This document shows positions 42,432 to 49,332 of a stretch of DNA of 59,065 nt, in pieces (within the stretch, counting starts at the first letter, position 1; each line of letters begins with the position of its first letter). A program made the position numbers and the translations under genes. The notes under the pieces are model-generated. The model saw nothing but the letters and a program-made list of their open reading frames with translations, searched no databases and was not told where the DNA came from. The stretch is from JAAZBW01 sp035647855 (GTDB taxonomy: Bacteria > Actinomycetota > Actinomycetes > Actinomycetales > Actinomycetaceae). The stretch spans positions 1 to 59,065 of the forward strand of contig DASRMP010000002.1 of NCBI GenBank assembly GCA_035647855.1. Direction: 5' to 3'.

Positions 42432-42805
42432 CTGCAACTCCTGTAGGAGTTCCACTAGCGCGTGCTGATTTCGTGCCGCCCAGGGATGCTTGTAAGCCTC
42501 TTGAACCGGTAGCGGTGCAACAACTGTAGGAGTTTGGCTTCTAATGTAGGAGCTACGCACGTACGTTACCCCTACATTAGAAGCCAAACTCCTACACTAG
42601 ACGGATCCGCCGGTCTGGAAGCGCGGCGAACAGGCCAGAAGAGCGCCAAATCCACCCCCAAGCGAGGTACGCGCCGGTCCACGAGAGCGAAAACCCTACA
42701 GACGTGACTGAAAGCCGCGGCCAAGAGGTCCGCAGGCACCGCCGAGCCCCCCGCAGCCGCCGCCGAACCCCCGCAGCCGCCGCCGAACCGCCCGAACCCG
42801 CGCGG
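42432..42805. repeat. Dispersed element, copy B
   Basis: This is the second copy of the element at 14352-14780, in the same orientation. It begins with two CTCCTGTAGG motifs, contains the 25-bp hairpin at 42526-42595, and ends with GAACCGCCCGAACCCGCGC. An 18-bp CCGCAGCCGCCGCCGAAC duplication lies at about 42750-42787. It is enclosed by R1 and R2. Confidence 0.72.
42526..42595. ncRNA. Long hairpin of element B (possible structured RNA)
   Basis: Arms 42526-42550 and 42571-42595 are perfectly complementary over 25 bases, with a 20-base loop as in copy A. Relative to A, arm positions 6, 18 and 19 carry compensating changes (C-G to A-T, T-A to A-T, C-G to A-T). Strand and function are unknown. 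Confidence 0.42.
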
Positions 42806-42911
42806 AAGTCGCCAAACCTGGACGGGCATCGCTCGTCGGCGCCGGCCTGAACCGAAACCGACCTGAACCGAAATCAGCACGGAGGCGTCCGGGGCAAATC
42901 GCAACAGGCCT

Positions 42912-43010
42912 CTGAACGCTGACACTCAGTTCGGGACCGTGCATTCAGTTCTTTGCCAGGCACGGTGCCAGGCACGGTCCGTAGTCCCTGAGTTTGAGCC
43001 GAGTTTAGGG
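42912..43010. repeat. Truncated, diverged copy of the R repeat
   Basis: GAACGCTGACACTCAGTTCG and following text resemble the second half of R1 (GAACGCTAACCTTCAGCTCA...), joined directly to R2. A 12-bp GCCAGGCACGGT duplication lies at 42955-42978. Confidence 0.55.
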
Positions 43011-43230
43011 TTTCCGGCAGGATCTGTAAGGGTGCGAGCTGAAGGTTAGGGTGAGAACGCTAACCATCAGCTCAGGACCTTACATTCAGCCTTCGCCGGG
43101 CACGGTAGGTAAGAGTCTGAGCCGAATGTAAGGCTCCGAGCGCCTGTTGCGCATTTCTGGAGGACACTACCGTCGGCTTTTCACCCAAAACCCAGTAAAT
43201 GCAGCAATCTCAGCCAGGTACGTGCCTCCC
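42993..43230. repeat. Direct repeat R2
   Basis: This is the second copy of R1, 852 bases downstream. It keeps the outer stem (43026-43031 with 43078-43083), the inner hairpin (43036-43049 with 43060-43073, one mismatch) and the competing hairpin (43078-43091 with 43120-43133). R1 and R2 bracket element B. Confidence 0.75.
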
Positions 43231-43251
43231 GGACCGGGAAGAGCGAAGACC

Positions 43252-43287
43252 ACCACACGGTTTTCGCGCGCACGAAACCCGTGCGGT
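43252..43287 (-). terminator. Hairpin downstream of pyrE
   Basis: A 15-base arm at 43252-43266 pairs with 43273-43287, with two G-T wobble positions. It begins 112 bases after the pyrE stop on the minus strand. It is probably the pyrE terminator, though distant and without a T-tract. Confidence 0.4.
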
Positions 43288-43398
43288 AGTTGCGAACCCG
43301 TACATGAGCCGAATCCACGCTCCGGGACTCCGGAACTCCGGAACGCCGACTCGGTCAGGCGCAGGCGTGATCGCGCGGCCGCGGCAGTCCCAGGCCGG

Positions 43399-43962
43399 TC
43401 AGAGTCCCAGGTCCGCCCGCGAGAGCGCGTACAGGTAGGGCAGTCCTGCGATCTCCACCGCCTCCCGCGCACCGGTGTCCCTATCCACGACGACGGCGCA
43501 CGCCACCACTTCCGCCCCGGCCTCGCGGAGCGCGTCGACGGCCTGGAGCACGGAACCACCCGTCGTCGACGTGTCCTCGACGGCGACCACGCGCCGGCCG
43601 GCCACCTCTGGGCCCTCAATACGCCGCTGCATGCCGTGGGTCTTCGATTCCTTGCGGACGACGAACGCATCAAGTTCGAGGCCGCGCGAGGCGGCCGCGT
43701 GCATTATCCCGAGGGCAACGGGGTCGGCGCCGAGGGTCAACCCGCCGACGGCGTCGATCTCCAAGGGGCCGTAGCCGTGCTCGTCGAGGAGGTCGAGCAT
43801 GACGTGGCCGATCAGGGGGCCGGCCTCGTGGTGCAGGGTGGCGCGCCGCATGTCGACGTAGTAGTCGGACTCCTTGCCGGAGGCGAGTGTCACGCGGCCG
43901 TGCACCACGGCCAATTCGGAGACGAGGGTCGCGAGCCGGTCCCGGTGAGTGTCGTTGCTCAT
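43399..43962 (-). CDS. pyrE: Orotate phosphoribosyltransferase
   Basis: PyrE transfers ribose-5-phosphate from PRPP to orotate to give OMP in pyrimidine synthesis. The ATG at 43962 gives 187 residues, which fits the short actinobacterial type. Motifs are LASGKESDYYVDMRRATL (orotate/PRPP contacts), FVVRKESKTHG (catalytic Lys loop) and the PRPP-binding VVAVEDTSTTGGSVLQAV. The ribosome site is weak. The 5' leader is built of tandem repeats shared with the end of the upstream short-chain dehydrogenase gene. The other pyr genes are not in the window. Confidence 0.95.
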   Translation of the reverse strand: MSNDTHRDRLATLVSELAVVHGRVTLASGKESDYYVDMRRATLHHEAGPLIGHVMLDLLDEHGYGPLEIDAVGGLTLGADPVALGIMHAAASRGLELDAFVVRKESKTHGMQRRIEGPEVAGRRVVAVEDTSTTGGSVLQAVDALREAGAEVVACAVVVDRDTGAREAVEIAGLPYLYALSRADLGL

Positions 43963-44002
43963 GGGGACATTCTGCCGGTAGGGAACCGCACGAGGCGCCA
44001 GT

Positions 44003-44118
44003 GCCCGTGGCAGTGCCCGAGTGCGAGTGAGGCACCCGTGCCCGTGGCAGTGCCCGAGTGCGAGCAAGGCACCCATGCCCGTCAGGCGCCAGTGCCCGTG
44101 GCAGTGCCCGAGTGCGAG
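44003..44118. repeat. 25-bp repeats in the pyrE leader
   Basis: GCCCGTGGCAGTGCCCGAGT + GCGAG recurs at 44003-44027, 44040-44064 and 44094-44118. Partial copies continue to about 44150, across the stop codon of the short-chain dehydrogenase gene. The changes could alter the leader length between strains. Confidence 0.8.
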
Positions 44119-44135
44119 TAAGGCGCCAGTGCCCG

Positions 44136-44915
44136 TCAGGCACCCGAGTGCGACCGGCTGTGCGAACGGGCACCCGTGATCACGCGCACGAGGGCCCTCG
44201 GCGCCACCCCGAGCGCAATCGCTGCGGCCTTGTAACGCAGCGACGGCACCACGATCACCTGGCGGCGCCGCACGGCGGCCAGCGACTCCGTCACCACGTG
44301 CTCCGCGGAGAGCCAGGCGATTCCGGGCCACGCGTCGGTCTTCATACCTGCCGCCTCGTGGAACTCGGTCCTCACGAACCCGGGAAGGGAGACGGTGGCC
44401 GTGACGCCGGTGCCGGCGAGCTCGCTCGAAAGCGATTCCGTGAACGCCCGGACCCAGGCCTTGTGAGCGGCGTAGCTTCCCATGGCGGTGCCCTGCGCCA
44501 TCGAGGAGACATTGAGGATCGCTCCCCGGCCGCGCGCACTCATCGACCGGGCGGCTGCGTGCGTCAGCACCAGGACGGCACGGACCATCACGTCGAGCGC
44601 GTGCTCCTCCCGCTCGATCGTGGAGCGAAGGAACCGCCTCCCCATTCCGAAGCCCGCGTTGTTCACGAGGAGCCCGACGGGCCGTTCCGTCGCACCGATA
44701 CGGCCGACGACGTCGTCGATCTGCGCACGGTCGGCGAGGTCACGAACCAACACCTCGACCTGCACGCCCGTGACGTTCCGGATCGCCTCGGCGAGCGATT
44801 CGAGCCGGTCCGCACGCCGAGCGACGAGGACGAGATCGTGCCGGTCGGTCGCCAGTTGCCACGCGAACTCGGCCCCGAGGCCGGAAGACGCGCCCGTGAT
44901 CAGTGCTGTGCCCAT
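44136..44915 (-). CDS. Short-chain dehydrogenase/reductase
   Basis: This 259-residue NAD(P)-dependent Rossmann oxidoreductase has TGASSGLG (7-14, cofactor binding), an NNAG motif (about 89-92), a catalytic Ser in NVSSMAQG and the catalytic pair in SYAAHK. The length and GMGRRFLRSTIE segment fit the broad classical family often annotated as DltE/YqjQ-like. The substrate is unknown. The C-terminal tail SHSRSHSGA is encoded by the edge of a tandem repeat and may vary. It is upstream of pyrE in the same direction, but the 173-base repeat leader makes co-function doubtful. Confidence 0.88.
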   Translation of the reverse strand: MGTALITGASSGLGAEFAWQLATDRHDLVLVARRADRLESLAEAIRNVTGVQVEVLVRDLADRAQIDDVVGRIGATERPVGLLVNNAGFGMGRRFLRSTIEREEHALDVMVRAVLVLTHAAARSMSARGRGAILNVSSMAQGTAMGSYAAHKAWVRAFTESLSSELAGTGVTATVSLPGFVRTEFHEAAGMKTDAWPGIAWLSAEHVVTESLAAVRRRQVIVVPSLRYKAAAIALGVAPRALVRVITGARSHSRSHSGA

Positions 44916-44944
44916 GGGCCAAGACTAGGGCGAGTCCGTGCGGT

Positions 44945-45238
44945 TCAACCTTCCCGGAAGACGATCCCCATGCCCGATCGCGGATAGTGCCACTTCAGGG
45001 CACCGGGCGCGGCCACGGCGAGGCAGGTCCCGCACTCGAGGCAGGCGGCGTACTCGACCGAGATGGTGCCGTCGGGCTCCTCGGCGTAGACGTGCGCGGG
45101 ACACACCTTCACGATGAGCCTGCCGGTGCCGGTCGCCTTTGCGATCTCCTGGTTGACCTCGATGTGCGAGACCTCGTCATCGGTCTCGTAGACGTTGCGC
45201 GCGAGCCGCGCGGGGATGCTTCCCAAGTAGTCAGCCAT
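44945..45238 (-). CDS. fixX: FixX-like ferredoxin
   Basis: This 97-residue ferredoxin-like protein is the electron-transfer partner of FixC. It shows the FixX pattern: VKVCPAHVY with the first Cys, then CLECGTC with three more, and a C-terminal WHYPRSGMGIVFREG. Four Cys suit one [4Fe-4S] cluster. The ATG at 45238 starts the homologous N-terminus. It is the last gene of fixABCX, 16 bases after fixC. Confidence 0.93.
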   Translation of the reverse strand: MADYLGSIPARLARNVYETDDEVSHIEVNQEIAKATGTGRLIVKVCPAHVYAEEPDGTISVEYAACLECGTCLAVAAPGALKWHYPRSGMGIVFREG

Positions 45239-45254
45239 GTTCGTCTCCTCCAGC

Positions 45255-46553
45255 TCACAGGGCCCGGACCGCTTGCCAGCCAATGCGGGCGAGTCTGGTC
45301 ATCTTGATGCCGGACGTCTTCAGCGCGTCCTTCACCGCGGAGAGGATGTGCTTGCGAGGCGTCGTGTCCAGGTCGTACAGGTTGTGGAACACGTCTGCGG
45401 CGAGGAGCCCGATGTCCTTGTACATCTCCTCGTTGGTGAGGAAGGCCGGCGCCCTGGAGTAGGTCTTCATGTCCGCGCCGACAAAGCTCGCCTTCAGTTC
45501 CTTCTTGTACACGTCCATCGCGGCCTGGGAGAAGTCGCCGGCTTCGAGGGCACGGTCGATCGCCGTCGCGGCCGCGATAGCGGAGCCGGCAGCGAGGTCC
45601 ATCCCGCGGATGGTGAGCCCGGTGTTCAGCGTGAACCCGGCCGCGTCACCGATGATCATCAGGCCAGGCCGGGTGAGGTCGTGGCTCACCATTTCCGGGC
45701 CGTCCTCGATCGTGAGGTGGCAGCCGTATTCCAGCAGTTCGCCGTCGCGCAGGAGCGGGGCGATCGCCGGGTGGGTCAGGAAGTGGTCATGGACCTCGGA
45801 CGCGACTAGGCCCTTGGCCTCCAGGTCCGCCAGGCCCAGCACCACACCGATTGAGATCGAGTCGTTGTTCGTGTACAGGAATCCGCCGCCGGCCACGGAC
45901 TGGGTGCAGTCACCGACGATCGCGTACGCGACGCCGTCGTTACCCGTCACGTTGAACCGGTCCTCGAGAACCTTGCGCGGCAGCCCGATCACCGACTTCA
46001 CGCCGAGCGCCAGGTTCTTCGTGGGCTCCTTGGCGCGGATGCCCGCGTACTGGGCGATGAACGAGTTGACGCCGTCGGCGGCCACCACCACGTGTGAGCG
46101 GAGCTCGTCCTCGCCGGACCGGACTCCGACCACCTGCCCGTCCTCGACGATGAGCTCGTCAACCTTCACGCCCGGCATCACCATGGCGCCGGCCTCTTCG
46201 CACTGCTCCGCCAGCCAGGAGTCCAGCTTCGCCCGCAGCACGGCCACGGCGTTCACGGGCTCCGCGAGCCGCTGGTCCCAGTAGTCGATGCTCACCGACG
46301 AGGTCTCGTTCAGGAAGCAGAGCACGTTGCGCACGATGCGCCGCTCCACGGGCGCCTCGTCCACGAAATTGGGGAACACCTGCTCCATGACCCGGCTGTA
46401 GAACACGCCGCCGGACTGGTTCTTCGAGCCGGCCTCCGGGCCCCGCTCGATGAGCACCACGCTGCGCCCCGCCTTGGCGAGCTGGTAGGCCGCAACCGGG
46501 CCTGCCACACCGCCACCGATCACGATCACATCGAAATCGACTTCTCCGGTCAC
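45255..46553 (-). CDS. fixC: FixC-type flavoprotein (ETF-quinone oxidoreductase family)
   Basis: FixC accepts electrons from the FixAB flavoprotein and passes them to quinone, with FixX. The 432-residue protein has an N-terminal FAD motif VIVIGGGVAGPVAAYQLAKAG (10-30, split here as VIVIGGG and VAGPVAAYQLAKAG) and the ERGPEAGSKNQSGG segment. VVAADGVNSF lies in the middle, with the second FAD-binding segment IIGDAAGFTLNTG near residue 300. The start is GTG at 46553 with AAGGAAGG upstream. It lies between fixB and fixX in the operon. The exact electron donor (acyl-CoA dehydrogenases, NADH or carnitine-type metabolism) is not evident. Confidence 0.93.
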   Translation of the reverse strand: MTGEVDFDVIVIGGGVAGPVAAYQLAKAGRSVVLIERGPEAGSKNQSGGVFYSRVMEQVFPNFVDEAPVERRIVRNVLCFLNETSSVSIDYWDQRLAEPVNAVAVLRAKLDSWLAEQCEEAGAMVMPGVKVDELIVEDGQVVGVRSGEDELRSHVVVAADGVNSFIAQYAGIRAKEPTKNLALGVKSVIGLPRKVLEDRFNVTGNDGVAYAIVGDCTQSVAGGGFLYTNNDSISIGVVLGLADLEAKGLVASEVHDHFLTHPAIAPLLRDGELLEYGCHLTIEDGPEMVSHDLTRPGLMIIGDAAGFTLNTGLTIRGMDLAAGSAIAAATAIDRALEAGDFSQAAMDVYKKELKASFVGADMKTYSRAPAFLTNEEMYKDIGLLAADVFHNLYDLDTTPRKHILSAVKDALKTSGIKMTRLARIGWQAVRAL

Positions 46554-46627
46554 GGGTGACCCTTCCTTCCTGAACGAACCGCTGATAGTCCTCGGGGTTG
46601 CCTGCTGCGGCCGGTTGCTTGCCGCGG

Positions 46628-47506
46628 CTACCTGATCGCCGCAGTGAGCTTCGGCAGCATCTCGTACAGGTCGCCGACAATCCCGTAGTCCGATTCCTCG
46701 AAGTACGGCGCTGTGGGGTCCTCATTTATGACGACAATCGTCCCGGACCCCGTCGCCCCAACGGTGTGGTGAAGCTGGCCCGAGATACCGACCGCGAAGT
46801 AGAGCTCGGGCGCGATCACTGCGCCGGAGACCCCGATGTAGGTGTCCTTCGGCATCCAGTCGGAGCCCTCCGCGAGCGGCCGGGTGCAGCCGAGTGGCAC
46901 GCCGCCCAGGGCGTCCACGAACTCGCGCGCCAGCTCGAGGTCCTCCTCGGCCGCGAAACCGCGTCCGATGGCCACGATCGTCTTCGCGCCGTTGAAGTCA
47001 ACGGCCTCGAACTCCTTCGTCTCCTCACCGGCGATCGAGACGTCGTAAGCGCCGTCCGCCTCGGCCGCAGTCGCGGCAACCGCGTCACCCTCCACGGCGG
47101 CACCACCGTCCATGATGACCACCGTGGGCCCCTGGCTTTCCACATGCTCGATCGAGATTCCGCCGTAGCGGCCCAGCGTGAAAGTGCCATCCGAGTAGGC
47201 GGTCACGTTGGTGAACACGGGGGCGCCGAGCCTCGCCGCAACCGCACCCGCGAGCACCCGATCGGCGCCGCGGTTCGCGGCGAGGATGGCGTCGCCGTTT
47301 GCGGCGGTCACGGCGGCCGCGACCGCAGGCGCCGCAGCCTCCTCGGGCAGGCCGTCCGCGAGTGGGATGTTCACGACGGCGTCCACGCCCGCGTAGCCGT
47401 CACCGTTCCCGACGGCGACCACCGTGACGGTCCCGCCCACGTGCCGCGCGGCCTCGACGAGCGCGCCGATGTCCGGGCCGGTCGTGATGATCCATGAGTT
47501 GGCCAT
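46628..47506 (-). CDS. fixB: FixB (electron transfer flavoprotein alpha subunit)
   Basis: FixB is the alpha subunit of the FixAB flavoprotein. The 292-residue protein has an N-terminal alpha/beta domain and a C-terminal FAD-binding ETF-alpha domain. The latter carries IVAIGRGF, LGCTRPLAEGSDWMP, YIGVSGAVIAPELYFAVGISGQLHHTVG (here given in parts: YIGVSGAVIAPELYF and AVGISGQLHHTVG) and INEDPTAPYFEESDYGIVG. These are the characteristic ETF-alpha signatures. It begins 26 bases after fixA. Confidence 0.94.
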   Translation of the reverse strand: MANSWIITTGPDIGALVEAARHVGGTVTVVAVGNGDGYAGVDAVVNIPLADGLPEEAAAPAVAAAVTAANGDAILAANRGADRVLAGAVAARLGAPVFTNVTAYSDGTFTLGRYGGISIEHVESQGPTVVIMDGGAAVEGDAVAATAAEADGAYDVSIAGEETKEFEAVDFNGAKTIVAIGRGFAAEEDLELAREFVDALGGVPLGCTRPLAEGSDWMPKDTYIGVSGAVIAPELYFAVGISGQLHHTVGATGSGTIVVINEDPTAPYFEESDYGIVGDLYEMLPKLTAAIR

Positions 47507-47532
47507 GTTCTTTCAGTCCTTCCGCGCGTTCG

Positions 47533-48294
47533 TCAGATGAGTCCGTCGGACCGGAGGGCGGCCACCAGTTCGCTAACAGCATCCTCCCCTTCGAACACCA
47601 CTTGCTTGCGGGCCTTCTTCGCGGGCCTCTCGCGCCCGGTCACCTCGGCAGGGACCTCGGCGAGATCCAGCTCGGAGACAGGCACCTCCTCCGCCGGCTT
47701 CTTGCCGGCCGCGAGGATCTCCTTCATGCCCGGGATGCGCGGCTGGGCCGCGTCCGTCGCCGCTGCGACGACGACGGGCCCAACGACCTCGATCGTGCGC
47801 AGTCCGCCGGGGATGTTCTGAGTGATGCGCCAGCCGGCATCCGTCTTCTCCGCGCTCGCGACGCCGAAGAACGCGGGCCAGCCAAGGAAGCCGGCCACCA
47901 GCGCCGGAGTCATTTTGGCGTTCTCGTCAATAGAGCCCTCGCCGGTGAAGAGGATGTCTGCGCCCTCGATCCGCTGGACCAACTTGGCGAGCGCCTCGGC
48001 CACCTTCGTCAGGTTCCAGTCGGCGGCGTCGTCGTCGAGAACGAGGAGGGCGCGGTCGAGGCCCCGGGACAGCGCGGCCTTCTTGGCCATCGAGGAGCCC
48101 GTGCCCGACGAGCCAACGGAGATCCCCACCAGGTCCGTCCCTGCGGCCTCGGCGACTTCGCGGGCCAGCTGCATGGCGATGGGGTCGTACTCGGAAAGTG
48201 ACGCCTTGGCGCGCGACCAGTCGACCACGCCATCCGGCCCCACCTTCGCGTCCTGCGGATTGGCCGTCCATTTGTATGCGACTACTGCAGTCAT
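47533..48294 (-). CDS. fixA: FixA (electron transfer flavoprotein beta subunit)
   Basis: FixA is the beta subunit of the FixAB heterodimer, binding either AMP or a second FAD in bifurcating forms. The 253-residue protein starts VVAYKWTANPQDAKV and has SLSEYDPIAMQLA, the VGSSGTGSSMAKKAALSRGLD loop (in parts VGSSGTGSSM and KKAALSRGLD) and ADILFTGEGSIDENA. It is the first gene of fixABCX, divergent from xthA with 135 bases between. Whether this complex bifurcates electrons cannot be settled by eye. Confidence 0.93.
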   Translation of the reverse strand: MTAVVAYKWTANPQDAKVGPDGVVDWSRAKASLSEYDPIAMQLAREVAEAAGTDLVGISVGSSGTGSSMAKKAALSRGLDRALLVLDDDAADWNLTKVAEALAKLVQRIEGADILFTGEGSIDENAKMTPALVAGFLGWPAFFGVASAEKTDAGWRITQNIPGGLRTIEVVGPVVVAAATDAAQPRIPGMKEILAAGKKPAEEVPVSELDLAEVPAEVTGRERPAKKARKQVVFEGEDAVSELVAALRSDGLI

Positions 48295-48429
48295 TGGAGT
48301 TGACGTCTCCTTCTGCTTTTCCGGTCAATGCCCCCATGCGGGCAGTCACTCCCCGCACGATAGCCTGATGGGACGCCTTGGCACGAACGACCTGTTGCGT
48401 TCGCTCACCCACTGGAATAGGAGTAGCTC

Positions 48430-49221
48430 ATGCGAATCGCGACCTGGAACGTCAACTCCGTCCGCTCGCGGCTCGAGCGCATTTTCGCCTTCCTCGAACG
48501 TTCCGAGGTTGACGCGCTCGCCATGCAGGAGACGAAGGTCAAGGACGAGCTCTTTCCCATCGCACCGTTCGAAATGGCCGGATACGAGATCGCATTCCAC
48601 GGCACCAACCAATGGAATGGCGTCGCCATCGCATCGCGTGTGGGGATCGTGGACGTGGAGTTCGGTTTCCCCGGTGCGCCCGGGTGGGGGGAGGACGCCG
48701 TCACCGAGGCCCGCGCGCTCGGCGCCACTGTGGGCAGCGGCGACGACGCCCTGCGGCTCTGGTCCCTCTATGTCCCCAACGGCCGCGAACTGGACGACCC
48801 GCACTACGACTACAAGCTCGCCTGGCTCGAGGCGCTACGGGTTGCGGGGGCGGAATGGCTCGACGACGAGGCCGCCCGGATCGCGCTCGTGGGCGACTGG
48901 AACGTGGCCCCTGAGGACCAGGACGTCTGGTCCATGGAGTATTTCGAGGGCAGGACCCACGTCTCGGAGCCGGAGCGGAAGGCTTTCGAGGCGATCGGAG
49001 AGGCCGGCTTCGAGGAGCTGAGCCGGCGCTTCGTGCCCGAGCAGTACACGTACTGGGACTACCAGCGGCTGCGGTTCCCGCGCAACGAGGGCATGCGGAT
49101 CGACTTCGTGTACGCCTCGCCGGCGCTGGCCGCCGCGGCAACCGGCGCGCAGATCGACCGCAATGAGCGCAAAGGCAAGGGCGCGTCCGACCACGTGCCG
49201 GTGATCGTCGACTTCGGCTGA
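48430..49221 (+). CDS. xthA: Exodeoxyribonuclease III
   Basis: This AP endonuclease and 3'-5' exonuclease repairs abasic and oxidised DNA ends. The 263-residue protein has the exonuclease III motifs: IATWNVNSVRSRL (3-15), MQETKVKD (catalytic Glu), LYVPNGREL, VGDWNVAPEDQDVW (catalytic Asp/Asn), and a C-terminal ASDHVPVIVDFG with the catalytic Asp-His. The ATG follows AGGAG. It stands alone ahead of pyc. Confidence 0.94.
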   Translation: MRIATWNVNSVRSRLERIFAFLERSEVDALAMQETKVKDELFPIAPFEMAGYEIAFHGTNQWNGVAIASRVGIVDVEFGFPGAPGWGEDAVTEARALGATVGSGDDALRLWSLYVPNGRELDDPHYDYKLAWLEALRVAGAEWLDDEAARIALVGDWNVAPEDQDVWSMEYFEGRTHVSEPERKAFEAIGEAGFEELSRRFVPEQYTYWDYQRLRFPRNEGMRIDFVYASPALAAAATGAQIDRNERKGKGASDHVPVIVDFG

Positions 49222-49332
49222 CCAGGCACGATGCGGCGCAACCAGGCACGATCCATCAGGCGAGCAACTTCACACGCGGCTGCGGCTGATGGGAGGATCA
49301 ACAGCACGTCATCCCCTCGTGCAGGAGTCCGC

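Noticed and set aside
44945..45238. FixX with a missing cluster ligand
   Set aside because: The CLECGTC motif lacks a following Cys, but the fourth ligand is the upstream Cys in VCPAHVY, as in E. coli FixX.
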